This document shows positions 10,549 to 20,760 of a DNA stretch of 64,000 nucleotides, in pieces. The position numbers were made by a program, and so were the translations under genes. Numbering within the stretch: position 1 is the stretch's first letter; each line of letters opens with the position of its first letter. The stretch is from Entoloma clypeatum (lineage: Eukaryota; Basidiomycota; Agaricomycetes; Agaricales; Entolomataceae): the NCBI GenBank assembly GCA_963565915.1, contig OY751491.1, positions 4,898,001-4,962,000 on the forward strand. Direction: 5' to 3'. Below the pieces are notes generated by a model, which saw only the letters and a program-made list of their open reading frames with translations, searched no databases and was not told where the DNA came from.

Positions 10549-13162
10549 ATGTCACTCACTCCAGTGTCTGAGTATGCAGCCGAGTTCACCTCCATCGACT
10601 GCAATGCCAGTCTACATTGCGAAAGAGATGCATGCACTGTCAAAATATTTCCGGCTGGGACACCCATGCATTACATGCATAGTGTTGAGCCCAACAAGAC
10701 AGGTCGAACTTTATGCTCTGCATGTTATAATCATTATCGACAGAAGAGGACGACCACCCGCCGAACAGCTTTCTATTCTGACCAACAAGGTCCAGAGCCA
10801 CACAAAGTTATTCAGCAACACATTGCGAATGCGCAAAGAGGTTGTAAGTATCTGAAATCATTTAATGCAATACAAACTAACCAATGCTTAGCTACGAGCC
10901 ATGCTGTGCAGGCAGTCGGGCCTGGTATGGGCATCGCAAATCCTGGGCTTGTCCTACAACAGACTGGATATGTTCTGAACACTTCATCAGGATTGCAAAC
11001 TGTGGGGCCTTCGGTCCACCTCCCTGGAGTCCCTCCACCTTTTCACAAAGCACCAGTCCACGGTTCACTTCACGGAGGTGTACAAGCAGTGGGCTATACC
11101 AGAGTGCATGCTTCCTATGCATCAACATGTGAACGACTAGCCAAACAGGCATATTCAACCCATGGGGCAGAGGTTGTTACTGTCGAGGTTAGAGTAGTAG
11201 TCAAACGGGTTGGGCGTACGAAAGTGGACATGGTTTATGTGTGTTATCTTTTTTTCTTGCGGTCAACAATACTAATCAATGACAAGCTTAGGACTTAACA
11301 GAGACCATCGGAAATATTCCTGTTAGCATCGGAGCTGTTCAACTGAAGGATATATTATACGAAACAATCCTACCAATGTGGAAGACTCGCACAAAGAAAT
11401 TTCCCCTCACGATTGATGACATCACCATGCGCACGGACAAATGGGTCGCAATTTTGCCTAACCCAGAAGGCGCTGACAAGGATGTGATTGCTCGTCAGTT
11501 CTACAAGACGAATAACAAAGGGAAAATAGTTTTCAAAACTGGGACATGTGTCATTCACTTTCACATTCCAAACGATGTCTATGATAGATATCTTACATAC
11601 CGCGAGTTGGAGGATGAGCGAGAGCTTGAGGAGAAAAACACTACATCCAATGTAAGATACAGTATGCCAGTTTGAGAGATGTGGAGAATTACTGATGGGT
11701 TATTATCCAGTTAGGTTCTCACGATAAGGGAAAGAAACAAGCCCGTAGCCCCTCACTTGAAATTGTCGCATCCTCTGCACAAAATTTCACCATGCCGAAT
11801 ATGAAAGCGGGAACTTACCAGGTAAAACCACGTCCCATTAAACGCATGAAAGCCACGGAGCAGTCTATGCCAACAAGCATACCTGAGCATAGCCTTGGAC
11901 AGCCCATAAACTCATCACGTTCAGTTTCAATGCCGACTCCTGCCCTTCAGTCTTCGCCATCAGCGCAGCGCATCAGCCGGGCACTTCAAACTCAAAAGTT
12001 ACCTATGATCAAAGAAATCAATTCCTTCCGTGAGTTAAAACAATTTTAAAACATGATTTCTTACCAACAAGAATGATCATATAGTTGAAGTAAAGTCATT
12101 TCAAGTCCTTGCATACCCTGTTGAGCATCGGACATGGGTCCAACTTCTCGAGGAGCTTGGAGGTCAGCCTGGAGAAGAGTCTTCGAAACATGCAAATCCC
12201 GAGGGCAACTGGTTTCTTGGAAAGCCAAGAGATACGATTTTGCGAATGGATCTTGATGTGTCAAAAGCAAAGAAGGGCGGATTCAAGTTGGCGACATTTG
12301 GTGCTTGCACAATTCCACTCTTTGGCAACACGAGTGATGTTTGCGCGAAGCGGACTTATTACATCAAGGATGCTGTCGTTGAAGCAAAAGGGGTACTTGT
12401 TAAACGGTCTTTCAACGTACCTCACGATCGGCCCAAGCAGTTGCAGAACCTTACGATGGAGATCTCATGTCTTGTTTGGGCCCGAGTCCTCCTTAATCTC
12501 GTCTACGAGTTTGTCGATGAAGAGTTGGTAAGATTGGGTAACCCAATTATCTCCATCCCACGATTCCGTTTCGTCGAAGCAGCACTTGCAATCGAGCAGC
12601 AGCAACTTGGCTCTCACAGCTCTCAAAGAAATCATGGATCGGGACACATATTTTTGCTAGAGGAGGTGATTCAGGAGGAAAGCCAAGGTACCTTCAAAAA
12701 ATACCTGAACAATGTCTCACCTGTTCCCCTGCGAATGAATGGAGCGGAAGATGAAGAGCGCGCAGAGTTTCTTGCTTTCAGCCAACACGTACAATACTTC
12801 AAAACAAAAAAGCTCGTATTTGTCTCAGATTACCAAGGTAAACAAAACATCCTGCATCCTGATTCACTCAATGCTAACGAAGATCCAGGAGGCAACTCAC
12901 TCCTTACAGATCCCCAGATTTCTTCTGCAAGGCAAGTAGGGTTGACATTCATGTACAATCAGTGGTATCTCTTTCTGACTTGACCTTTTACAGCACCCTT
13001 GGGATGATCTTCGCAGATAGCAATGTCCCATCCATTCACAACGATTTTGAGAAGAATCATCGCTGTAATCGCTTCTGTGAATTCTTCAAGATACCAGTAG
13101 ACTATGACATATGGGAATCCAAAACTGTGATGACTCGCCCTTTGAAGGACCTCGACTCTTAG
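10549..13162 (+). CDS. Alpha-type protein kinase, transposon cargo
   Basis: Seven exons (10549-10843, 10892-11238, 11292-11651, 11711-12029, 12085-12837, 12889-12931, 12994-13162) close to 761 residues. The sixth intron is GC-AG. The N-terminal part has a Cys/His cluster (CNASLHCERDAC … LCSACYNHYRQK) that may bind zinc, followed by a disordered Ser/Pro/Gln linker. The C-terminal third matches the alpha-kinase fold of the atypical MHCK/eEF2K family: LEEVIQEESQGTFKKYLNN, F-S-Q-H-V-Q-Y, LVFVSDYQG, S-L-L-T-D-P-Q-I, then H-R-C-N-R-F-C, the C-terminal zinc site. The usual Gly-rich loop before the zinc site reads F-A-D-S-N, so ATP handling may differ. It lies 168 bp behind the transposase in the same direction. 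The substrate is unknown; it could tune transposition or serve the host. Confidence 0.85.
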
Positions 13163-13373
13163 GCAAACTTCCCGACACCAATGAACAAGCTCTGTCATAA
13201 CTCAGATCCCAAATATCGCCCCATTCAAATATGCACTGTCATTACATTGCCCAAGTATCTCTTCATTAGTTCTCTCTTTTAATACTTCCAACCTTTACCC
13301 TCACGTTCTATATACTCGATACCACCGTTATTCAAGTTCAAGCTCCACCTATATTATTTCAATACACATAATG

Positions 13374-14466
13374 TCAAAAAAGCCTCGTCCGAAGATATCC
13401 CATGTCCACCGAAGAAACACCAGTAACATTCCCAGGGTGCAATCGGGGGATAACTCCCTGATGAGGGAGTGAGGAAGAGAGCTTCTGATTTGTTTCAGTG
13501 TTGGCAATGAGGTAGATGTGGTGCTGTTTGCTTCGACGCTCTCGGGTGATTTCTGAGACTGGAAAGGCGAAGGATGTCGACGCGCGTCGACTGGATGGAC
13601 TTGCATTGAGGGAGTCTCGGCAGGAAGGCAGGACTAGGGGCCAATCTGTCAATTGAGGTGATGAAGAAAGTTCGTGGAGGTCTAGCTGAGATCCCTCAAG
13701 AGGTAAGTGCGTCGACGACGTTGATAGAAGGCCGAGAGAAGAAGATCGTACGATAACAAGGTTTCCATCACTGTGAAGATCCAGTGACGAAGGTTGTCAT
13801 TGTGCCAGCATCCACGATAGTTCGACATTTCAAGCACGTGCACACTTCGGACGAACAGCAAGTCCAGGTTTTGATTCGCCACCTGTGACTTTTCCGACGA
13901 CGGGAAACGAATTTCCTTGCCTTCCGAGGCAACCGAGTATGAGGTAAAGACGGAGTAAGTGGTGGTGGTGGTGGCGGTGGCACGTAAATGGATGAAGTGT
14001 CATTCTTGGCGTCCGTGGCCTCTTCCACGCTATCGGGTAATCCGGGGGACGCTTGAATTGGCGATGGTGCGGGCGAACGAAATGGGAGAGTAACGGATCC
14101 GAAATATGCGTCGTGGCGCGCTGGCGAAGACTGCCATCCCAGCATTCGGTGAGTCGCCGAATTGGTGATTCCATGTAAGGCAACTTACCAGGAATTTGTC
14201 CTCCCCTCCTTTTTATCCAAGACTGGCACTGGCAAGATCCCCTCGGACAGGCAGAGAAGTGTGAATTGAAGCTGGCAGTTGAGGCTGCATAGTTTATATC
14301 TTAGTTAGCGATGAAGATGAAAGTCGGGTGATGGGTTACGAACGAAAATTTGCTTACGGTGGATGCGATTGCAGTGAAGGCGAGGCGACGTACGATGGTG
14401 GCCGAACGGGCAGCGACGCACAATCGGCGGTGCCAGGCTGTGCACTGCAGACGTGGACCGTGCCAT
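13374..14466 (-). CDS. Probable third element gene, Pro-rich with a CxxC motif (exons uncertain)
   Basis: On the minus strand an ATG at 14464-14466, inside the right TIR, starts Met-Ala-Arg-Ser-Thr-Ser, the same six residues as the transposase. A good GT-AG intron follows (14285-14357), then another candidate (gtaagt near 14185 to an AG near 14125). An open block of about 125 codons comes next (13768-14145). It holds a run of eight prolines and the segment C-L-K-C-R-T-I-V, which resembles the zinc-finger protein at 19291-20029. I cannot join all exons in phase, so the end is a guess. It could be a degraded gene. Confidence 0.35.
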
Positions 14467-14797
14467 ACCTGTTCTTGATCAGGTTGCAAAATGAACCACA
14501 ACGTGCAATTTTCTTGACCTCACCTGACATAAAAAGTAGTGGCTGACTCGAAATTCGGGCAATGATAGATGGACAGTAAAATGACTGAGTTGAGCTGGTA
14601 TGGGTGTGAGCTAGGCTTACGAGCGCGGGGCTTCCACCAGTTGACAGCGGTCGCGACGAATTTGGGTTCCAGTCGCGATCCAGCCTCGTGCCATTGTTTG
14701 GATTGCAGGGTCCATCAATCATCAATCTGTGATATCCGATCTCGGCTTATGAGTCCGGCCATCAGTAAAACTAAGCTGTCCAGGTTTTGTTGCCATA
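14448..14797 (-). repeat. Right terminal inverted repeat (350 bp)
   Basis: Inverted partner of 8311-8660. Read on the minus strand it gives the same promoter, ATG and six codons. It is followed by the second CAAAGG target copy at 14798-14803 and then the displaced native stop codon of phosphatase copy 1. Confidence 0.93.
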
Positions 14798-15344
14798 CAA
14801 AGGATTAAATTGGGAATGAATTCATTCGACATCGATCGGATAATAATAATGTTATTTGAAATTTGCAAGGAACACATACGAAGTGCCTGAGCTGCTACGC
14901 GATATCGCTCTCAGCCTCGTGGTGCGATAAGGATTGGGGGAGGTATATTCGGCCGAGGGAATTGGGATGTCAATGAAACGAGGCAGGCTTGTTGTCCCTT
15001 CCATACTTGGGATCAAATTTCCAGTATAATGGCGCATTCTAGAGTCGGAAGCAAGACGGATGCTCGTTCTACTTGCATGCTACATACAGACTACCGCCCG
15101 AAGTTCTCGGAGCTCGCCGAATCCATCGCTTTTCGCCAGGCACCGACACTCTGCGATTTTCACACCCTTTCCAACTATAGAGAATGCACAGCCATATCCG
15201 CACCGCCTCACCCGTTGGATTCCAGTGCCAATGCCGACGGTTTGGACAGCGAAAATGGGCAATTTTTCAATTAGCTTGTCAATCCATCTGTCTAGATCAA
15301 ATCGCTCGATCAAATTTTCAACTTGACCAGATCAAACGTGGCAG
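14798..15344. other. Displaced 3' end of phosphatase 1 and promoter of phosphatase 2
   Basis: Begins with the duplicated CAAAGG and the original GAT-TAA end of phosphatase copy 1 (TAA at 14806-14808), then its orphaned 3' region. The rest is intergenic DNA leading to the ATG at 15345. No other gene is seen. Confidence 0.7.
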
Positions 15345-16558
15345 ATGATTTCCCTGGCTCACCACCTTTCCTCCCCCGAACACTATGCGTCCCTTCTCGA
15401 CAGATACGATACATGGATGTTTGACTGTGACGGTGTCCTTTGGCACGGCGATCACTTGATCGATGGCGCGGTTGAGGTTCTGCATATGTTACGCAGGAAG
15501 AGTATGTCAAATTGCTTCTCATCGAAACGAGTCATGAGGTCATCCCGGATGGCCGCTGTGGTAGATAAGAAGGTGATCTTTGTCACAAATAACTCGAGGA
15601 AGTCGAGAAGGACCCTTCAGAAGAAATTCGCTAAGATCGGGGTGCAGGCGCGTTTGGTGCGTGTCCGTAAATTTTGCTTCGATCGCGCAATTCAAATCAA
15701 GTGGATCGTTGTTTTTTCTACATAGGATGAGATATATGGAGCAGCATACGTCACGGCGATCTACATCTCCTCCATCCTCAAGCTTCCAAAGACACAAAAG
15801 GTGTATGTCATCGGGATGGAGGGGCTGGAAGAGGAGCTCGCAGAGGAAGGGATTTCGTTTGTTGGTGGCACCGTGAGTGTATCATAGTACGGCCAACCTG
15901 TTTCTTCAAAAACCACCCCCAGGACCCATCCGACTGTACCACCGCTCCCTTCTCCCTTTCGACTTTCACGCCCGATCCCGCCGTCTCTGCCGTTGTCTGC
16001 GGCCTCGACACAGCGATAACCTACACCAAGCTTTCAAAGGCCCTTTATTACCTATCCTTACCCGACTGCGACTTCGTCGCTGCAAATACGTATGCGACCT
16101 CCGAAGGGCTGTTGCCCGCCGTTGGAGCAACTGTCGCCGCGTTGCGATGTGCGTCAGGAAGGGACCCGGTGTGTGCGGGGAAGCCAGGCCTGATGATGTT
16201 GGAGTGTGTCAAGGCAAAGTGAGCGCCGAACCGCACTGATGGAGCACGCCTTCTGATGTGGCGGCGGTTTGTCGAAACGATGACAGGATCCCATACGAGG
16301 CTGCGCGCACGATCATGGTGGGGGACAGACTCGACGCCGATATTGCGTTCGGGAAGGAGGGCGGGCTCGCGACGCTGTTGGTGTTGACTGGTAGGTCAAA
16401 CCTTTGGGCGGGGTCATCCACTGTTTCTCACAAATACGAAACCAGGTATCGCCGCTGAATCCGATATCAGTGGGCCCAACGCCTCCTCCATCATTCCCGA
16501 CTACGTCACGGGTTCTCTCGCAGATTTCCGCGTTGTAGAGCCGGAGCTGGAGGAGTGA
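15345..16558 (+). CDS. PHO13: HAD-family 4-nitrophenylphosphatase (PHO13 type), copy 2
   Basis: Tandem paralogue of the gene at 7099, with the same motifs and intron positions. Motif I is DCDGVLW, motif II VTNNS, the cap segment [17 protein letters not shown], the motif III lysine lies in AGKPG, and motif IV is GDRLDADIAFG. Introns run from about 15503, 15660, 15872, 16219 and 16391 to the AG sites before the next conserved blocks. TGA is at 16556-16558, giving an end of …EPELEE. The protein is complete and probably carries the full activity. Expected role: cytosolic phosphatase on phosphoglycolate-like or nitrophenyl phosphate substrates. The pair arose by tandem duplication before the transposon entered copy 1. 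Confidence 0.9.
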
Positions 16559-17007
16559 ATGACGTAACCCTCTTAGAGTTGAGTGAATCATGGATAGCGT
16601 TTTAGAGCATATGGTTATAGAAAGTATGAAATGTTCGCGAGGTCCTATTGTAGGCTTTATAGCAGTTGCAATGATGAGATTCTCCAAGAGTGTCATCAGA
16701 TACAATCAGTTGTTACTCAACATTTCTGGGCGTATAACAGTCTGCCCAGTCCTTCCCCAGCTTGGAAGACGCAAAGTTTATTGTGGCTGACCCGTTGCGA
16801 GATATTATGAGGGAACTGTGAGGCCGCCGCAGTATGGCATTGATATCTGGTGGGATCCACATGAGGTATCGGTGATTACAGGTACATGACGGCACAATCC
16901 AGTTATCTTGAGTAGCTATCCGGTCTTTGGTACCCCACAGTGGGGCAGACTCATCATGTGGGCAAGGGGTGCAATCACTGCGAAATGTGCCGAACGAAGC
17001 CATGTCA

Positions 17008-18140
17008 GTGTGATCATTGAGGGTTGTCAGCTCTGAGGCATCCCACACCCGCACAGACCTGTCGCCTGAGCCAGAGACAATACGGGTGCCATCAGTCGAA
17101 AACGCGACGGACCGAACAACATGAGTGTGGCCATTGAGGGTCGTCGGCTGTGCATTCGTCGAGGCATCCCACACACGAACAGACTTATCGTACGAGCCAG
17201 AAACAATGCGAGTGCCATCACTCGAAAATGCCACGGAAAAAACAGCGCCAGTGTGGCCATTCAGGGTTTTCAGCTCTGCACCCATCGAGGCATCCCACAC
17301 CCGCACAGACTTGTCGGCTGAGCCAGAGACAATGCGGGTGCCGTCACTCGAAAAGGCGACAGACAAAACGGCAGAAGTGTGGCCAATCAAGGTCGTCAGC
17401 TCTGCACCTGTCAACGCATTCCACACCCGCACAGACACGTCGCGTGAGCCGGAGACTATCCAGGTGCCATCACTCGAAAAGGCGACAGACAAAACAACAG
17501 AAGTGTGGCCATTCAAGGTTGTCAGCTCTGCACCCGTCAAGGCATCCCACACCCGCACAGACTTGTCGTACGAGCCAGAGACAATGCGAGTCCCATCACT
17601 CGAAAATGCGACAGAGTCAACAGAAAAAGTGTGGCCATTCAGGGTTGTCAGCTCTGCACCCGTCAAGGCATCCCACACCCACACAGAGTTGTCACTTGAG
17701 CCAGAGGCAATGCGGGTGCCATCACTCGAAAATGCGGCGGGCCAAACAGGGCCAGTGTGGCTATTAAGGGTCATCAGCTCTGCACCCGTCGAGGCATCCC
17801 ATACCCGCACAGACTTGTCGCCTGAGCCAGAGACAATGCGGGCGCCATCACTCAAAAATGCGACCGACAAAACGGTAGAAGTGTGGCCATTCAGTTTTGT
17901 CAGCTCTGCACCCATTGAGGCATCCCACACCCGCACAGAATCGTCGTCTGAGCCAGAGACAATGCGGATGCCGTCACTCGAAAACGCGGCGGATAAAACC
18001 TCAGCAGTGTGACCTTTCAGTGTCGTCAGCTCTGCACCTGTCGAGGCATCCCACACCCGCACAGACTTGTCGGCTGAGCCAGAGACAATGCGGGTGCCAT
18101 CACTCGAGAATGCGACACAATTGACCGAACTGTGGTTCTG
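17008..18140 (-). repeat. Nine near-identical WD40 repeats, period 126 bp
   Basis: Each unit is 42 residues, of the form V-x-S-V-A-F-S-S-D-G-T-R-I-V-S-G-S-x-D-x-S-V-R-V-W-D. Units differ mainly at the same few surface positions (the residue after SGS, the residues after GHT and the last repeat). The last unit is shortened. This array is the sensor part of the NLR above. Confidence 0.88.
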
Positions 18141-18859
18141 TATGGTCATCAATGCCACCGGGTGGGTCCCTTTGGTCCGTTTGAAGGCAGGGCCACGAGA
18201 AAATTGGCCCTTCCACATCTGGGACATCACAGAATCCCGCGACCATGTTACCAATGACGAGATATACAGGTGTGGTGTCGACTGCGCTGCCAAACTCCCA
18301 GTAAAATATGTCGCGAAGTTGGCAGCCTCGGCAATGTCTCCCGCGAGATCTGAAGGACTCCCATTGTCCGCCTGGTTCATTGTCGTTGGTCAATGTCTGT
18401 AACGTGACATAGGATTCTCACCTTCAACACCCATTGACGAGCTCGTTGGAGCATGGGGGCACATTGGCCATGAGATCCAAGGAGGTTCATGGCCTCGATC
18501 CAGAATAGAACCCGCAAACGAAGGAAGTCGTGGATAGAATTCTTCCGAGCCTCACGATTGTCAGGTGTACCTTGGTTCAGGTGCTGAGCCCAATACCGAC
18601 AGGAGTATCTCAGGGCCTCGCTGATGTTCTCATTGACTCGACGATTGAGGTCGGATATCTCCAAGGGGGTGTCGGAACGCGATCCCGGCAACACACGTGG
18701 GTGGGGGGGGGGGGTCCTCGGGGGTGAAAAAAAAAAGTCCGACACCCAGATTAATTGGCCGAAAACGGCAGTCAGGATGCCCAGCAACACACGAGTTTCT
18801 TTCTGGCATCTCCCCCCGTCTCCGCACCCTGAGCCTCGCGTTCGAAGGCCCCCTGCAGG

Positions 18860-20308
18860 CAAGGGGGTGTCGGAACGCGACTGCAGCAACACACGTCGGA
18901 CTTTTTTTTTCGGCCTCGCGAGACCCCCCCCCCCACCCCCTCCTTCCTAATATAGTATGTTATACCCACAAACATATATATTTCTATGAAAAACATAAGA
19001 TCAAAACAATAAACCTCTCACAAAATTACAAATGAACGAGGACGTCAGCATGCAGGTACCTATCGACGTTTTCGACCAGAATCTGCCTTGCAGCTATCAC
19101 AGCTCCACTGCTTCGGAGTAAATGTATACTGCATACAACTTTGATGATACTAAAATCAATTATGAGGATCGTTGCGAGTCCTGGATGAGCAAGACAAGAG
19201 GGAACTTACCCAGACTGTTGGGCAGGGGGTTGTATAGGATAACTACCGCTCAATGTGAGTAACGAATTCGGATTGAAACGATTGATATTCTCACCGTTTG
19301 TCCACCTCCCTGACTAGTGCCTGAATCTTCATTTCAAACAAAACTCCCTTTAAGCCCCTCTCAACAACGAAAAACCTCAAGACGTTGATGAAGCCATCCA
19401 GCCCGAACTTTCCACGATTCAGCATCTGCGAAACCGCGTCCTCCATCTCTGCCATGCCCCATCCAAACGAGGACTTGAACATCGAGTTCAAAGTCATCCA
19501 ATCGTCCTCATCCTCCTCCTGCTGCGAGATACAGGTGTGGGGGTCTGTCGCGAACATGCTTAGACGGTGTGTTGGAGTCGCAATTGGTACGTCGTCCGGG
19601 ATTCGTCCAGCTGCGTGCTCAAGGTCTTGAATCAGCCTCATGCCTTCTGGACAGACCTCTGCCTGGGGACTCGTGTTCCTTCTCTCGTCCGCTTTGGACG
19701 TTCTTCCGGCAGTGCTCGGCGCGTCGACCAACGGGGGAGCACAAGTCATCGATCGATTGACTGGCACTTTCGGCTTCAAGAAATTACGGATAGAGGCTTG
19801 ACCGAGATTTGCGCGCTTCCATCCGCTGGCCTTTTGCTTGCATTTTGACGATGTCTGGTGTGCGTCGAGGTTGGCATAGCCGCCTGTTCCAACATTCACG
19901 ATTGTTTTACAGTCCAGACACTCTAGCGTGCTTCCATGAACGAATTGCTGACCATTACTACTGTCCAAGAGTTAGATATCGATTTTTGAGATCTTTTTCG
20001 TCTTACTCCTTGTTCTTGCTTTTCACCATTGTCTATAACGTCGAGCACGATGAGGAGTTCAAAATATGTTCATTTTTGTCTGGTTCTCATCCTACTCTAC
20101 TGTCGTCACCTGTCAGACGTTGGTCAAGGTCTTGTAAGGATCCGCAACTAGCGTCTTTGCATCGGGCTCATTCGGCGGTCCCGACTGGGCATCCTGACTG
20201 CCGTTTTCGGTTAATTAATCGGGGGGTCGGACTTTTTTTTTTCACCCCCGAGGACCCCCCCCCCTCCACCCACGTGTGTTGCCGGGATCGCGTTCCGACA
20301 CCCCCTTG
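18860..20308 (-). mobile_element. Inner related element, inserted in inverted orientation
   Basis: Its left end is type B and its right end type A, the reverse of the outer element. The tips are the same. The flanks are CCTGCAGG at 18852-18859 and 20309-20316, a perfect 8-bp duplication. Length is 1,449 bp. It carries one minus-strand zinc-finger gene and no visible transposase core. Confidence 0.87.
19291..20029 (-). CDS. Zinc-finger protein of the inner element
   Basis: Two exons: a short first exon from the ATG at 20027-20029 (Met-Val-Lys-Ser-Lys-Asn-Lys), an intron of about 47 bp ending at an ACAG near 19965, then a long exon to the stop at 19291. The N-terminal part has C-L-D-C-K-T-I-V followed by D-A-H and K-C, a BED-like C2HC finger as found at the N-terminus of many transposases. 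It is followed by an SIRNFLKPK segment and an acidic part (EEDEDDW). The DDE core that should follow is missing, so this is a transposase fragment or an accessory DNA-binding protein. Confidence 0.55.
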
Positions 20309-20316
20309 CCTGCAGG

Positions 20317-20760
20317 CCTGCGGCTCCGTCTCGACCTTCCTCGATGCCCTCCCGGGCTCTCCTCCTTCTCAACAACCACACCAAGACGCTGGCACGCTGC
20401 GGGACTGCGTATCCAGCCCGCGCTCCCTTGTCATTCCTGTTCCCGTTCCCACTGTTCCCATTGCCAACTCCGTTGACACCCTCACCCTCACCCTCACTGC
20501 CCCCGACCACCTCCGACCACCTCCACGCTCTCCGCCGCCCGCGCGTACATCCGCGGCTTCAAACACACATCAACGGTGCTTGCCCTCCTGCATGCCCTTG
20601 TCGCTGCCCGACCTCCAAGAGGCGCTGTGCGCCCTGAGCCTCTCGGCGCATGGGAAGAAGAACTCAGAGCCGCTGCGGCGGCTGCGGGCAGAGGTATGGG
20701 TGCGGTGCCTCGCGCTGGCGCTCGTCGATTTTGTAATTGAGCAAGAGGGCCACGTATTTC
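20317..20760 (+). pseudogene. Possible captured coding fragment in the outer element
   Basis: The outer element's body is GC-rich, Pro-rich when translated, and open on the plus strand. The segment L-P-D-L-Q-E-A-L-C-A-L-S-L-S-A-H-G-K-K near 20606 resembles the first helix and turn of a SAP DNA-binding motif. It has no start codon of its own and is bounded by transposon ends. It may be the relic of an N-terminal SAP domain of a transposase or a captured host exon. Confidence 0.25.

Larger units (their letters stand above)
8311..14797 (+). mobile_element. 6,487-bp TIR DNA transposon carrying a DDE transposase and an alpha-kinase
   Basis: The ends TATGGCAACAAAACCTGG… and its complement are the tips of two 350-bp inverted repeats (8311-8660 and 14448-14797) with no length difference and only a few mismatches. 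It is flanked by CAAAGG on both sides (8305-8310 and 14798-14803), a 6-bp target duplication. Taking GTATGG as the tip would give a 4-bp AAAG instead. Deleting the element and one CAAAGG rebuilds the phosphatase reading frame to its stop (TAA 14806-14808), which fixes both borders. Inside are a transposase gene, an alpha-kinase gene in the same direction and a probable third gene from the opposite end. The transposase resembles integrase-core (rve-like) proteins that are multicopy in basidiomycetes; the superfamily name is left open. Intact genes and TIRs suggest recent activity. Confidence 0.9.

Noticed and set aside
17125..18012. Long open frame on the plus strand opposite the WD40 repeats
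   Set aside because: It is the antisense shadow of a 126-bp repeat with strong codon bias. The minus strand has clear WD40 domains.
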